This document shows, in pieces, positions 1 to 6,280 of a stretch of DNA of 9,859 bases. A program made the position numbers and the translations under genes. The notes below the pieces were generated by a model, which had not been told where the DNA came from, ran no database searches, and was given only the letters and a program-made list of their open reading frames with translations. The stretch spans positions 1-9,859 of the forward strand of contig JAPOIC010000058.1 of the NCBI GenBank assembly GCA_029979145.1, read 5' to 3'. The first letter of the stretch is position 1; each line of letters opens with the position of its first letter. This DNA comes from Opitutaceae bacterium (GTDB taxonomy: Bacteria > Verrucomicrobiota > Verrucomicrobiia > Opitutales > Opitutaceae).

Positions 1-1
1 C

Positions 2-187
2 GACGACCTCTTCAAGCTCTGGAAAGGCGCGAAGCAGAACGCCGACCGCACGCTGTATGTCTGCCCCGAGCTCGGGCCCTACCACGCGGGCGGCGCCGGC
101 TACAACATCACCGGCCTCTCCCCCGCTTGGCCCGATGCCGCCATCCTCCGCAAGGAGCTCGCCAAGTCCTGGAACCGGGCGAAGTAA
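2..187 (+). CDS. C-terminal fragment of a probable xylose isomerase-like TIM-barrel protein (sugar isomerase/epimerase family)
   Basis: Partial gene: the frame is open from the first bases to a TAA at 185-187, giving 61 residues with no start in the window. The visible tail contains LYVCPELGPYH, then an aromatic/proline stretch (GLSPAWPD), and ends in a basic helix (ILRKELAKSWNRAK). A V-x-PELGP-x-x-Y motif near the C-terminus followed by a short helix with a conserved Trp resembles the end of the cytosolic sugar phosphate isomerase/epimerase (AP endonuclease family 2) fold common in Planctomycetes and Verrucomicrobiota sugar clusters. The match rests on memory of the family pattern over a short stretch, so the family is tentative and the substrate unknown. 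Reading this frame as the real one is well supported, because a strong terminator begins 20 bases after the stop. The gene is convergent with the oxidoreductase at 350-1384. Confidence 0.55.
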   Translation, partial: DDLFKLWKGAKQNADRTLYVCPELGPYHAGGAGYNITGLSPAWPDAAILRKELAKSWNRAK

Positions 188-206
188 TTCCGCGCTTCCC
201 GTCAGC

Positions 207-240
207 AAAAGGCCGACCCGATGGGTCGGCCTTTTTATTT
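207..240. terminator. Strong rho-independent terminator, probably bidirectional
   Basis: A perfect 9-bp stem (GGCCGACCC at 211-219, GGGTCGGCC at 223-231) closes a 3-base loop. It is extended by AAAA at 207-210 pairing with TTTT at 232-235, and the T-rich run continues to 240. Read on the plus strand it ends the isomerase-like gene (stop at 187). On the minus strand the complement of AAAA gives a shorter U-tract, so it can also end the convergent ThuA/oxidoreductase transcript. Confidence 0.92.
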
Positions 241-249
241 CCGCATTAA

Positions 250-322
250 TGTAGGGCGGGGACTCCGAACCCCGCCTTATGCCCCGAACATCCGCAGGCG
301 GGGTCAGCGACCCCGCCCTACA
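250..322. repeat. GC-rich paired-hairpin palindromic element (REP-like intergenic repeat)
   Basis: The outer arms TGTAGGGCGGGG (250-261) and CCCCGCCCTACA (311-322) are perfect 12-base reverse complements. Inside are two smaller hairpins: GGCGGGG/CCCCGCC at 255-276, and GGCGGGGTC/GACCCCGCC at 297-317 with an AGC loop. The unit can therefore fold as one long cruciform or as two side-by-side hairpins, an arrangement typical of REP/BIME-type interspersed elements. It lies between two convergent genes, the usual site for such repeats. Only one copy is in the window, so dispersal is an inference. Confidence 0.7.
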
Positions 323-349
323 TCCCTCCGCGACCCCGGGTTAACCAAT

Positions 350-1384
350 TCAGCTATACCGCGCCGGCAGCGATTTGCCCTGCGCCGCGCTCTGGTTGGC
401 GAGGTCGAGGATGTGGATCGGACGCCGCGCCCATTCGGGGGTAATGACCAGCGGCACGCCCTTGCTGAGGTGGTCAGCGATGTTCGCGTAATAGTTTTCC
501 CACTGCTCCTTCGGGTTGCGGCCTTGAACCACCGTCGAGGTGTTGCCGTCGCGGGTGACGATCTCGTGCTTCTCGTAGTCCCACCATAGCGAGCCCTTGG
601 TGCCGGTCACCTCGACAAAGCCGCGCTTGGGCAGTGAATCGATATGCGTGATGCAGAGCGTGAGCCACACGCCGCTCTTGAAACGCACGACCGCGAAGGC
701 CTCGTCTTCGATGGTGTCGTCCTTCCAACGGGTCTCGGGCGCCCAAAAGCCGCGCTTCGAAAAGCCCGTGACCTCGGTGATTTCCGAATTGATCAGCTGC
801 AGCGAGTATTCGAGCAGGTGCACGCCCAAGTCGTAGAGGATGCCGCCGGAGATGCTCTTGCTGCCGCGCCACACATCGCCGGGCTTCTGCCGCTGACCCA
901 TGTGGGCCTCGACGCGGACGATTTCGCCCAACCGACCGGATTTGAGCACCTCAAGGGCGTTCATCACCGAGCCATCCCAGTGCCGATTGTGGAAAGTCGA
1001 AACCATCACGCCGGCCTGCTGGGCGGCTGCGATCATCGCATCGCATTCTTCGGTCGTGACCGCAAAGGGTTTCTCGCACACCACGTGGCGCCAGGCCGCG
1101 ATGCACTGCAAGGCAAGCGGCGCGTGGGTATTGTGCGGCGTGATAAGGATAACGAGATTGGCGTCGGACTCCGCCAGCATGGTCTCCATCGAGGTGTAGG
1201 TCTGGATGCCGGGAAAATCCTGCGGCGCCAGTGCCAATCGCGCGGCGTCGAGCTCCACGACCGCCCGGGGCGTCATACCGGCGTTCTGCACGTCGAGCAG
1301 ATGGATCCGGCCCATGTTGTAGATGCCGCCGTAGCCGACAACGGCCACCTTGATGTCAGCGGGGTTGGAGAAGTGGGGTTTCAT
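350..1384 (-). CDS. Gfo/Idh/MocA-family NAD(P)-dependent oxidoreductase
   Basis: This 344-residue cytosolic protein is of normal length for the family, whose members oxidise or reduce sugars, inositols or amino-sugar derivatives with NAD(P). Residues 12-23 form the Rossmann nucleotide-binding start (KVAVVGYGGIYN). Residues 76-90 carry the ILITPHNTHAP strand-loop. The hallmark EKP with its catalytic-type lysine is at 104-106. The C-terminal domain has GGILYDLGVHLLEY at 180-193, matching the family's GG-x3-D-x-G-x-H signature with Asp185 and His189. There is no signal peptide, unlike the Tat-exported members of the family. The ATG at 1384 is preceded by no Shine-Dalgarno sequence. The gene begins 9 bases after the stop of the ThuA-like gene, so the two are almost certainly co-transcribed. 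Family is sure; substrate is unknown and presumably a carbohydrate derivative. Confidence 0.93.
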   Translation of the reverse strand: MKPHFSNPADIKVAVVGYGGIYNMGRIHLLDVQNAGMTPRAVVELDAARLALAPQDFPGIQTYTSMETMLAESDANLVILITPHNTHAPLALQCIAAWRHVVCEKPFAVTTEECDAMIAAAQQAGVMVSTFHNRHWDGSVMNALEVLKSGRLGEIVRVEAHMGQRQKPGDVWRGSKSISGGILYDLGVHLLEYSLQLINSEITEVTGFSKRGFWAPETRWKDDTIEDEAFAVVRFKSGVWLTLCITHIDSLPKRGFVEVTGTKGSLWWDYEKHEIVTRDGNTSTVVQGRNPKEQWENYYANIADHLSKGVPLVITPEWARRPIHILDLANQSAAQGKSLPARYS

Positions 1385-1393
1385 GAAAAAAGA

Positions 1394-2053
1394 TTAACGC
1401 GCCGCCCAAGCCATGCCACGAAGCGTCAGCTCCAGTTGCTCGGGGAAATCATCAAACTCGCTGCGCTGGTGGCCGCTCGCGGAATAAAAAACGCGGCCCT
1501 CGCCGTGCACCTTCTTCCAGACGAACGGCATTTCCACGCCGTTGGTCCAGGGTGCGTTCACCGATTGGTGCGTGGTCACGGCGAGCACCTCGTTGCGCGG
1601 ATCAACGAGCATGTAATATTGCTCGCTCTTGACCTTGAAATCCGGGATTCCGACCGTGATCGGATCGGCATGGTTCACGATGCGGATGGTGTAGTCCTTG
1701 AGGTTGTCCGGATGGCTCAGGAACTGCCCGCCGGTCATCCACTGGTAATTGATCGAGCCGCGGAAGGCGTCGCACATGCCCCCGTGAAATCCCGCGATGC
1801 CCGTGCCCGCGATCACCGCGTCGACGAGATTCTTCTCCTGCGGGCCGCTCAGCTGGCCGCAGGTCCAGAGGGGTATGATCAGGTCCAGTGCTTTCAGGCG
1901 TTCCGCATCCTCCAGCACCTCCAGACGGTCGACGACCTCGACGGCAAAACCGCGCTCCGTGAGCTTGGTGGCGAAGAGTTCGGCGCACTTGACCGGCTCG
2001 TGGCCGGACCAGCCGCCTTGAAAAATGAGGGCCTGCTTGGGTGACGAAGACAT
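1394..2053 (-). CDS. ThuA-like domain protein (trehalose utilisation family)
   Basis: The protein has 219 residues and is a single ThuA-like domain with a class I glutamine amidotransferase-like flavodoxin fold. Recognisable blocks are a first beta strand with GGWSGHEP (13-20), GIAGFHGGMCDAFRG (85-99), GGQFLSHP (108-115), EQYYMLVDP (144-152), and the C-terminal MPFVWKKVHGEGRVFYSASGH region (175-195). The last two correspond to the family's Glu-Tyr and P-x2-W-x5-GxGRVFY-x3-GH signatures. ThuA homologues take part in disaccharide metabolism near dehydrogenases, but their exact reaction is mostly undefined. The ATG at 2053 was chosen because homology starts at once after it. A longer in-frame GTG start at 2167 would add 38 non-family residues that run over the candidate operator. 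No Shine-Dalgarno is seen. It is first in a two-gene operon with the oxidoreductase. Confidence 0.9.
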   Translation of the reverse strand: MSSSPKQALIFQGGWSGHEPVKCAELFATKLTERGFAVEVVDRLEVLEDAERLKALDLIIPLWTCGQLSGPQEKNLVDAVIAGTGIAGFHGGMCDAFRGSINYQWMTGGQFLSHPDNLKDYTIRIVNHADPITVGIPDFKVKSEQYYMLVDPRNEVLAVTTHQSVNAPWTNGVEMPFVWKKVHGEGRVFYSASGHQRSEFDDFPEQLELTLRGMAWAAR

Positions 2054-2100
2054 GCGATGGAGACGAGGGGTTGAGCGATAGCGGGTGACGCGGCAGGTCT

Positions 2101-2114
2101 TGAAGACGGCTTCA
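2101..2114. promoter_or_regulatory. Candidate LacI-family operator (14-base palindrome) in the divergent ThuA/kinase intergenic region
   Basis: TGAAGACGGCTTCA is a perfect inverted repeat with 5-base arms around a 4-base centre. It fits the classical LacI/CcpA cre pattern TGWAANCGNTNWCA at 12 of 14 positions, including the central CG. It lies about 47 bases upstream of the ThuA-like start and 82 bases upstream of the kinase start. No convincing -35/-10 pair was recognised next to it. Confidence 0.4.
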
Positions 2115-2196
2115 TCTGACAGTGCAACCAATTCCTCCGTCACGCATGTTTCGGTTAGACTTTTCACCGCCCGCCCCGCACCTTCCGACTACCGCC

Positions 2197-2370
2197 ATGC
2201 TGGATTCCGCGCATCGCAAGACGATCCTCATCCTGACTCTTGCCGTGGCTTTGGTGAGCGCCCTGCTGGCGACCATCGTCCAGGAGGAGATCCGCGAGCG
2301 CCTCGGCCCGGCCTTCTACGTGGTGGGTCTGGCGATCGCGGGCTGCGTGCTCCTCGTTCTCGCCGGCTAA
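2197..2370 (+). CDS. Membrane-anchor N-terminal piece of the interrupted sensor kinase (57 aa)
   Basis: This short ORF runs from the ATG at 2197 to the TAA at 2368-2370. It encodes two predicted transmembrane helices: about residues 8-28 (TILILTLAVALVSALLATIV) and 41-57 (FYVVGLAIAGCVLLVLAG). Only about a dozen charged residues lie between them (QEEIRERLGP), so there is no periplasmic sensor domain. The reading frame continues without shift past the TAA into the kinase body, whose first residues (WDRTMIERIRSLGE) look like the first helix of a HAMP linker. The simplest reading is that this is the broken-off N-terminus of the downstream kinase rather than a separate membrane protein. The start has no Shine-Dalgarno; an in-frame extension back to 2122 exists but overlaps the divergent control region. 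Confidence 0.6.
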   Translation: MLDSAHRKTILILTLAVALVSALLATIVQEEIRERLGPAFYVVGLAIAGCVLLVLAG

Positions 2371-3642
2371 GTGTGGGACCGCACGATGATCGAGCGCATC
2401 CGCTCGCTCGGCGAAACCGCCAACGCTGCGCCCACCGACACGGATGATGAAGCCGAACCCTCCGACCATGACGAGATCATCGGCCTCGCCCGCAAAATCG
2501 AGCGCATGGCCAAGTCGCTGCAAAAGGTCGAGGCCAGCTACCGCGGCATCGTGGAGGATCAGGTCGACCTCATCTGCCGCTACAAGCCCGACGGCCGCCT
2601 GACTTTCGTCAATGGCTCCTTTACTCGCGCCTTCGGGAAGAAGCGCGCCGAGCTGGTCGGCGAGCCCATCCCCTTCCTCGACGCCGGACACATTTCCAGC
2701 CACGAGACCCAAACCCGCGAACACGAGCTGCTGCTCGCCGACGGCCGGGGGGTCACCATCAGCTGGACCCAACGCCCGATCTACGACGACCGAGGCGCCA
2801 TCCTTGAATACCAGGCCGTGGGCCACGACATCACCGAGCGCAAACAGGCCGAGGCCGCCCTCTTCCGCGCCAAGGAGACCGCCGAGGCGGCCGACCAAGC
2901 CAAGGGCCATTTCCTCGCCGTCGTCAGCCACGAGATTCGCACGCCGATCAACGGCATCAGCGGATTCGCCGACATGCTTGCGGGCACGAAACTCAACGAC
3001 GAGCAGCGCGAGCACGTGAACATGATCCGCCGCAGCGGCCAGTCCCTCGCCAAGCTGATCAACGACATCCTCGACCTCTCCAAGATCGAGGCCGGCAAGA
3101 TCGAGATCGAGAACGCGCCCTTTGCGATGCACAAGACGCTCAGCGACGTCTGCGCCTTCTTTACTCAGGAAGCGCGCAGTCGCGGAGTCTCACTGAATTG
3201 CGACATCGCCGACGACGTGCCCGCCATCGTGCTGGGCGACGAAACCCGGCTGCGGCAAATCCTCACCAACCTGCTGGGCAACGCCGTGAAGTTCACCGAG
3301 CGCGGCCGCATCGATGTCACCCTCTCTTGCAGCAAGAGCCTGCAGTCCGTCAACGGCCTGCACACCCTGCGCCTGTTCTTCACCATCACCGACACCGGTG
3401 TGGGCATCGATCCCGACAAAATCGACAAGCTCTTCCAGCCCTTCAGCCAGGTCGACAGTTCGCTCCTTCGTCGGCGCAACGGAACCGGCCTCGGCCTCGC
3501 CATCTCCAAGCGCCTGTGCGAGCTCATGGGCGGTTCGATCTCGGTCGAAAGCCGCAAGGGCGAAGGCAGCATTTTCCGGTTTACGCTGCAGATGGAATAC
3601 CAGAGGGGCGACACGACCCCGCCGGTCGCCGTCCCAAGTTGA
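2371..3642 (+). CDS. Sensor histidine kinase body (HAMP-like, PAS, HisKA, HATPase), separated from its membrane anchor by an in-frame stop
   Basis: Up to 423 residues from a GTG directly after the TAA; an ATG at 2386 is the alternative start. Residues 1-60 resemble a degenerate HAMP linker and coiled coil (DEIIGLARKIERMAKSLQK). A PAS domain spans about 55-158 and ends with the PAC-type GHDITERKQAE. HisKA follows with FLAVVSHEIRTPINGISG, phospho-acceptor His187. The ATPase domain has the N box (QILTNLLGNAVKF, 296-308), G1 DTGVGI (341-346), F box LFQPFSQ (354-360) and G2 GTGLGL (371-376), so every catalytic motif is intact. No receiver domain is present and no response regulator lies next to it, so the partner is unknown. 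Ligand sensing would be cytosolic, through PAS. If translated from 2371 or 2386 the kinase would be soluble. It may be a pseudogene, a sequencing error, or a reinitiated gene. Confidence 0.85.
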   Translation: MWDRTMIERIRSLGETANAAPTDTDDEAEPSDHDEIIGLARKIERMAKSLQKVEASYRGIVEDQVDLICRYKPDGRLTFVNGSFTRAFGKKRAELVGEPIPFLDAGHISSHETQTREHELLLADGRGVTISWTQRPIYDDRGAILEYQAVGHDITERKQAEAALFRAKETAEAADQAKGHFLAVVSHEIRTPINGISGFADMLAGTKLNDEQREHVNMIRRSGQSLAKLINDILDLSKIEAGKIEIENAPFAMHKTLSDVCAFFTQEARSRGVSLNCDIADDVPAIVLGDETRLRQILTNLLGNAVKFTERGRIDVTLSCSKSLQSVNGLHTLRLFFTITDTGVGIDPDKIDKLFQPFSQVDSSLLRRRNGTGLGLAISKRLCELMGGSISVESRKGEGSIFRFTLQMEYQRGDTTPPVAVPS

Positions 3643-3667
3643 AGCCCCTCGCACTCCCTTCTAGGAG

Positions 3668-3742
3668 TGGAGGCGCGGGCCGGAATCGAACCGGCGCATA
3701 GAGCTTTTGCAGAGCTCGGCCTTACCACTTGGCTACCGCGCC
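3668..3742 (-). tRNA. tRNA-Cys (anticodon GCA), CCA encoded
   Basis: Read on the minus strand from 3742, the sequence folds as a full cloverleaf. The acceptor GGCGCGG pairs with CCGCGCC over 7 bp. The D arm is GCC/GGC. The anticodon stem GAGCT/AGCTC encloses loop CTGCAAA, giving anticodon GCA. The T arm is GCCGG/CCGGC with loop TTCGAAT. The discriminator base is U, the known identity element of cysteine tRNAs, and CCA is genomically encoded at 3670-3668. The arms sum to 75 bases including CCA. It stands alone, opposite in strand to its neighbours, 25 bases after the kinase stop. Confidence 0.96.
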
Positions 3743-3793
3743 TTGAGAGACAGGCCGCGGAACTTGGCGCAAAAAAAACGGCGCCGCAAGAAC

Positions 3794-3807
3794 TGAAATG
3801 ATTTTCA
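3794..3807. promoter_or_regulatory. Candidate LacI-family operator upstream of the first importer module
   Basis: TGAAATGATTTTCA is a perfect inverted repeat with 5-base arms (TGAAA/TTTCA) and a 4-base centre. It fits the cre/LacI pattern TGWAANCGNTNWCA except for the central CG, which is GA here. It is an A/T-rich island in very GC-rich sequence, lying in the 275-base gap between the tRNA-Cys and the first binding-protein gene, about 210 bases before the start codon. Apart from this site and an A8 run at 3771-3778, I see no recognisable promoter or gene in that gap. Confidence 0.35.
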
Positions 3808-4017
3808 TGCCGCGGCGGCGGGCGCCGGCCTCGGTCCCGCTCCAGTCGCGCGCACGGAGTCGCGCTTTGCCCAGATTCCGGGTTGCCAAACCCCCTTCAC
3901 CCGCCACGGTAACCGGGTCTATCGTCCCATGCCACGTTCCCGCCTCAGCCCGCCTTCCTGCCGCCGTTGTCCCGGCGCGTTTGTCGGCGTTCGCTGCTCT
4001 TCCCTCTGATGATCCGG

Positions 4018-5403
4018 ATGCTGCGCAATCTGGTCGGCCGTTTCTTTTCCCCCGGCGCCTTGGTGATCCTCACGATCGCCGTCGTCACCACCACCATCGT
4101 CGCCCTGTTGCCCGCCAAGAAGGTAGAGGGTATCCCGGTCTGGACCTCCGCCAAGTTTCACTACGACGCCTACGTGCCGCTCGTCGCTGAATGGAACCGG
4201 GAGCACCCTGACGCCCAGTTTGGCCTGCATCTCCTCCATGCCCGCGCGTTGGAGCGCCGCATGCTGGCCGGCTTCCTTTCCGGCACGCCGGTCGCCGATG
4301 TGCTGGAGGTGCATTTGGGCATCGCCGCCAAGGCGTTCCTCGGCCCCGTGGACGAAGTTGGTTTCTACGACCTCACCCAGCGGCTCCACGACGAGGGCAT
4401 CTACGACCTGATCAACACCCCGTCCTTCGCGCCCTACACTTCGCGCGGCCGCATCTTCGGTCTGCCCCACGACGTGCACCCGGTGCTCCTCGCCTATCGT
4501 TCCGACCTCGTCGAGGCCGCCGGCATCGACGTGTCGCAGATCGAGACCTGGGAGGACTACTTCCGCGTCATGAAGCCGCTGCAGCAGGACTTCGACGGCG
4601 ATGGCCGGCCGGACCGCTACCTGCTCACCGCCGCCGAAACGCGCGGTGATGTGATCAACATGCTCATCCTGCAGTCCGGCGGCGCGTTGTTCGACGCGAA
4701 CGACAATCCGACCTTTAACAACCCAATCAGCGCGCGGGTCCTCGCCGAAATCACCACGTGGTATGCCGGGCCGGACCGCACCTGCATCGACGTTGGCGCC
4801 TCGACCGCCGCGGGGCACCGCCAGCGTCTCGATGGCATTGTCATCGGCACTCTGATGCCGGATTGGATGGCCGGCATGTGGAAAGTCGAGAACCCCGGGC
4901 TTGCCGGCCTGATCAAGGTCATGCCCCTGCCCGCTTGGACCAAGGGTGGACGCCGCACGAGCGTCGCTGGTGGCACGATGATCGGCTTCAACAAAAAGAG
5001 CCCGCACATCGAGGAGGCTTGGGCCCTGGCCAAATACCTCTACCTCAATCCCGATCTAGCCGAGCACACCTTTCGCGAGACTTCCATCATCTCGCCCGCC
5101 AAGCCGATGTGGAAGCTGCCGTTTTACGACGAGCCTGATCCTTTCTTCAGCGGGCAGCCGCTCGGCCGCATGTTTATCGAACAAGCGCCCGACGTCCCCC
5201 CGCGCCCTTCCTCCCCTTACAACGAGACGGCCGCCCAGATGCTCGTGAGTGTCGCCATCGCGCTGAAAAGTTACGCGGACCGCAACGGCATCTATGATGC
5301 CGACGCCCTCCTGCCCGAGTCCCAGCGCCTGCTCGACGAGGCCCAGGCGTCGTTGCAGCGCCTGATCTCCCGCAACGTATTCCTGCAGGAGGACCAGCCG
5401 TGA
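4018..5403 (+). CDS. ABC transporter family 1 extracellular solute-binding protein (importer module 1)
   Basis: Predicted to bind a sugar or oligosaccharide outside the inner membrane and deliver it to the permeases encoded next. With the ATG at 4018 it has 461 residues, normal for the family. Residues about 13-32 are a single hydrophobic helix with no lipobox Cys and no clear Ala-x-Ala cleavage site, so it looks like an uncleaved signal anchor. Family-1 features are FYDLTQRL (116-123), GLPHDVHPVLLAYRSDL (148-164) and ETWEDYFRVM (176-185). A DxDGDGxxD loop resembling a calcium-binding EF-hand loop lies at 191-199. The start was set by alignment with the downstream paralogue, which also begins MLR and then FSPG; an ATG at 4009 and a TTG at 3967 are alternatives. 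There is no Shine-Dalgarno. The stop overlaps the next start by 4 bases. Ligand unknown. Confidence 0.88.
   Translation: MLRNLVGRFFSPGALVILTIAVVTTTIVALLPAKKVEGIPVWTSAKFHYDAYVPLVAEWNREHPDAQFGLHLLHARALERRMLAGFLSGTPVADVLEVHLGIAAKAFLGPVDEVGFYDLTQRLHDEGIYDLINTPSFAPYTSRGRIFGLPHDVHPVLLAYRSDLVEAAGIDVSQIETWEDYFRVMKPLQQDFDGDGRPDRYLLTAAETRGDVINMLILQSGGALFDANDNPTFNNPISARVLAEITTWYAGPDRTCIDVGASTAAGHRQRLDGIVIGTLMPDWMAGMWKVENPGLAGLIKVMPLPAWTKGGRRTSVAGGTMIGFNKKSPHIEEAWALAKYLYLNPDLAEHTFRETSIISPAKPMWKLPFYDEPDPFFSGQPLGRMFIEQAPDVPPRPSSPYNETAAQMLVSVAIALKSYADRNGIYDADALLPESQRLLDEAQASLQRLISRNVFLQEDQP
5387..5392 (+). promoter_or_regulatory. Shine-Dalgarno for the module 1 MalF-type permease
   Basis: AGGAGG lies 7 bases before the GTG at 5400, inside the end of the binding-protein gene. 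It supports the GTG start and the GTGA overlap, implying translational coupling. Confidence 0.85.
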
Positions 5404-6278
5404 AGCGCCGCCTGAATCTCGCTCCGTGGCTTTTCCTCGCGCCGTTCCTTGGGCTCTTCGCGCTGTTCACGGTGTGGCCGTTGGTGCATTCGCTAGCCCT
5501 CGCGATGCAACAAACCTACGGCCCCGGTCGTTCCGAATGGGTCGGCTTGCACAATTTCAAGTTCCTCCTGACCGACCCGCTTTTCTGGCAGGCCACCGGC
5601 AACACGGTGAAGTTCGCCCTCGGTTCGCTCTTCATCCAACTGCCCATCGCGCTCGGCCTGGCCCTGCTGCTCAACCGCCCCGCCCTGAGGGGCCGCGCCC
5701 TGTTCCGGCTGATCTTTTTCTCGCCCTCGCTCGTCGGCCTGCCGTTCGTCGCGATGCTGTTTGCGCCGATCTTTGAGCGCCGCACCGGACTCCTCAACGT
5801 CATGCTGCACAACCTCACGTCGGCGTGGAACCCGGATTTCGCGTGGACGCAGAACTACGTGATGAGCGCGTTGATCATCGCCGCGGTCTGGATGTATGCC
5901 GGCTTCAACATGGTCTACTTCCTCGCCGCCCTGCAGAACGTCTCGAAGGACCTGCTGGAGGCGGCGGAGATCGACGGCGCCGGCCCGTGGCAGCGCTTCT
6001 GGCACATCACGCTGCCGGAGATCACCCCGATCGCCGGCTTCGTCACCCTGCTCTCCATCATCGGCAGCTTCCAGCTTTTCGAGTTGAGCTACATCATGCT
6101 CAACGACAGCGCCGGGCCCGACAACCGCGGCCTCACCATCGTGATGTATCTGTATCAAACCGGCTTCCAGACCGGCGACCTCGGCTACGCCAGCACCATC
6201 GGCTGGGTGCTCGCCCTGATGCTCATCACCATCGCCCTGATTCAGCGCAAGCTGCTCAAGCGCCGGGAGGAAGTCTGA
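5400..6278 (+). CDS. Sugar ABC transporter permease, MalF-type (importer module 1)
   Basis: The 292-residue inner-membrane permease has about six predicted transmembrane helices, at roughly residues 8-28, 72-92, 104-124, 153-177, 212-234 and 264-282. The cytoplasmic EAA loop is clear at 187-206, with EAAEIDGAGPWQ followed by ITLP, which is the site that docks the ATPase. The early FLAPFL...WPL segment and the LNRP...FRLIFFSP block are typical of the MalF/UgpA-like subfamily. It lacks the large periplasmic insertion of E. coli MalF, as is usual for this group. It starts with GTG in a GTGA overlap with the binding-protein stop and has a strong Shine-Dalgarno. It would pair with the MalG-type permease that follows 2 bases after its stop. 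Confidence 0.95.
   Translation: MKRRLNLAPWLFLAPFLGLFALFTVWPLVHSLALAMQQTYGPGRSEWVGLHNFKFLLTDPLFWQATGNTVKFALGSLFIQLPIALGLALLLNRPALRGRALFRLIFFSPSLVGLPFVAMLFAPIFERRTGLLNVMLHNLTSAWNPDFAWTQNYVMSALIIAAVWMYAGFNMVYFLAALQNVSKDLLEAAEIDGAGPWQRFWHITLPEITPIAGFVTLLSIIGSFQLFELSYIMLNDSAGPDNRGLTIVMYLYQTGFQTGDLGYASTIGWVLALMLITIALIQRKLLKRREEV
6265..6270 (+). promoter_or_regulatory. Shine-Dalgarno for the module 1 MalG-type permease
   Basis: GGGAGG ends 10 bases before the ATG at 6281. It fixes that ATG as the start rather than the in-frame upstream extension, which runs through the previous gene in a different frame. Confidence 0.8.
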
Positions 6279-6280
6279 CC

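Noticed and set aside
644..2044. 466-residue plus-strand open frame across the minus-strand pair
   Set aside because: It is antisense to the oxidoreductase and ThuA-like genes, both of which carry full family motifs. Its translation has no recognisable motif; long antisense frames are expected at this GC content.
2054..2167. Longer start (GTG at 2167) for the ThuA-like gene
   Set aside because: Adds 38 residues with no family similarity, covers the divergent intergenic region and the candidate operator; ThuA homology begins right after the ATG at 2053.
2164..3132. 322-residue minus-strand frame opposite the histidine kinase
   Set aside because: The plus strand holds PAS, HisKA and HATPase motifs; the antisense product is repetitive and composition-driven.
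3652..3669. Hairpin CACTCC/GGAGTG between the kinase and tRNA-Cys as a terminator
   Set aside because: Only 6 bp with a 6-base loop, no T-tract on either strand, and it overlaps the encoded CCA of the tRNA.
3766..3785. GGCGC-A8-CG-GCGCC hairpin upstream of the tRNA as a terminator
   Set aside because: The stem is 5 bp and the A/T run lies in the loop rather than after the stem, so it is not a terminator on either strand.
3919..5007. 362-residue minus-strand frame opposite the first binding protein
   Set aside because: Shadow of the family-1 binding protein; no motif, and rich in His/Gly/Arg/Asp as expected from antisense GC-rich codons.
5825..6280. Upstream in-frame extension of the module 1 MalG-type permease
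   Set aside because: It runs through the MalF-type gene in another frame and reads as Arg/Pro-rich noise; a Shine-Dalgarno and family homology place the start at 6281.
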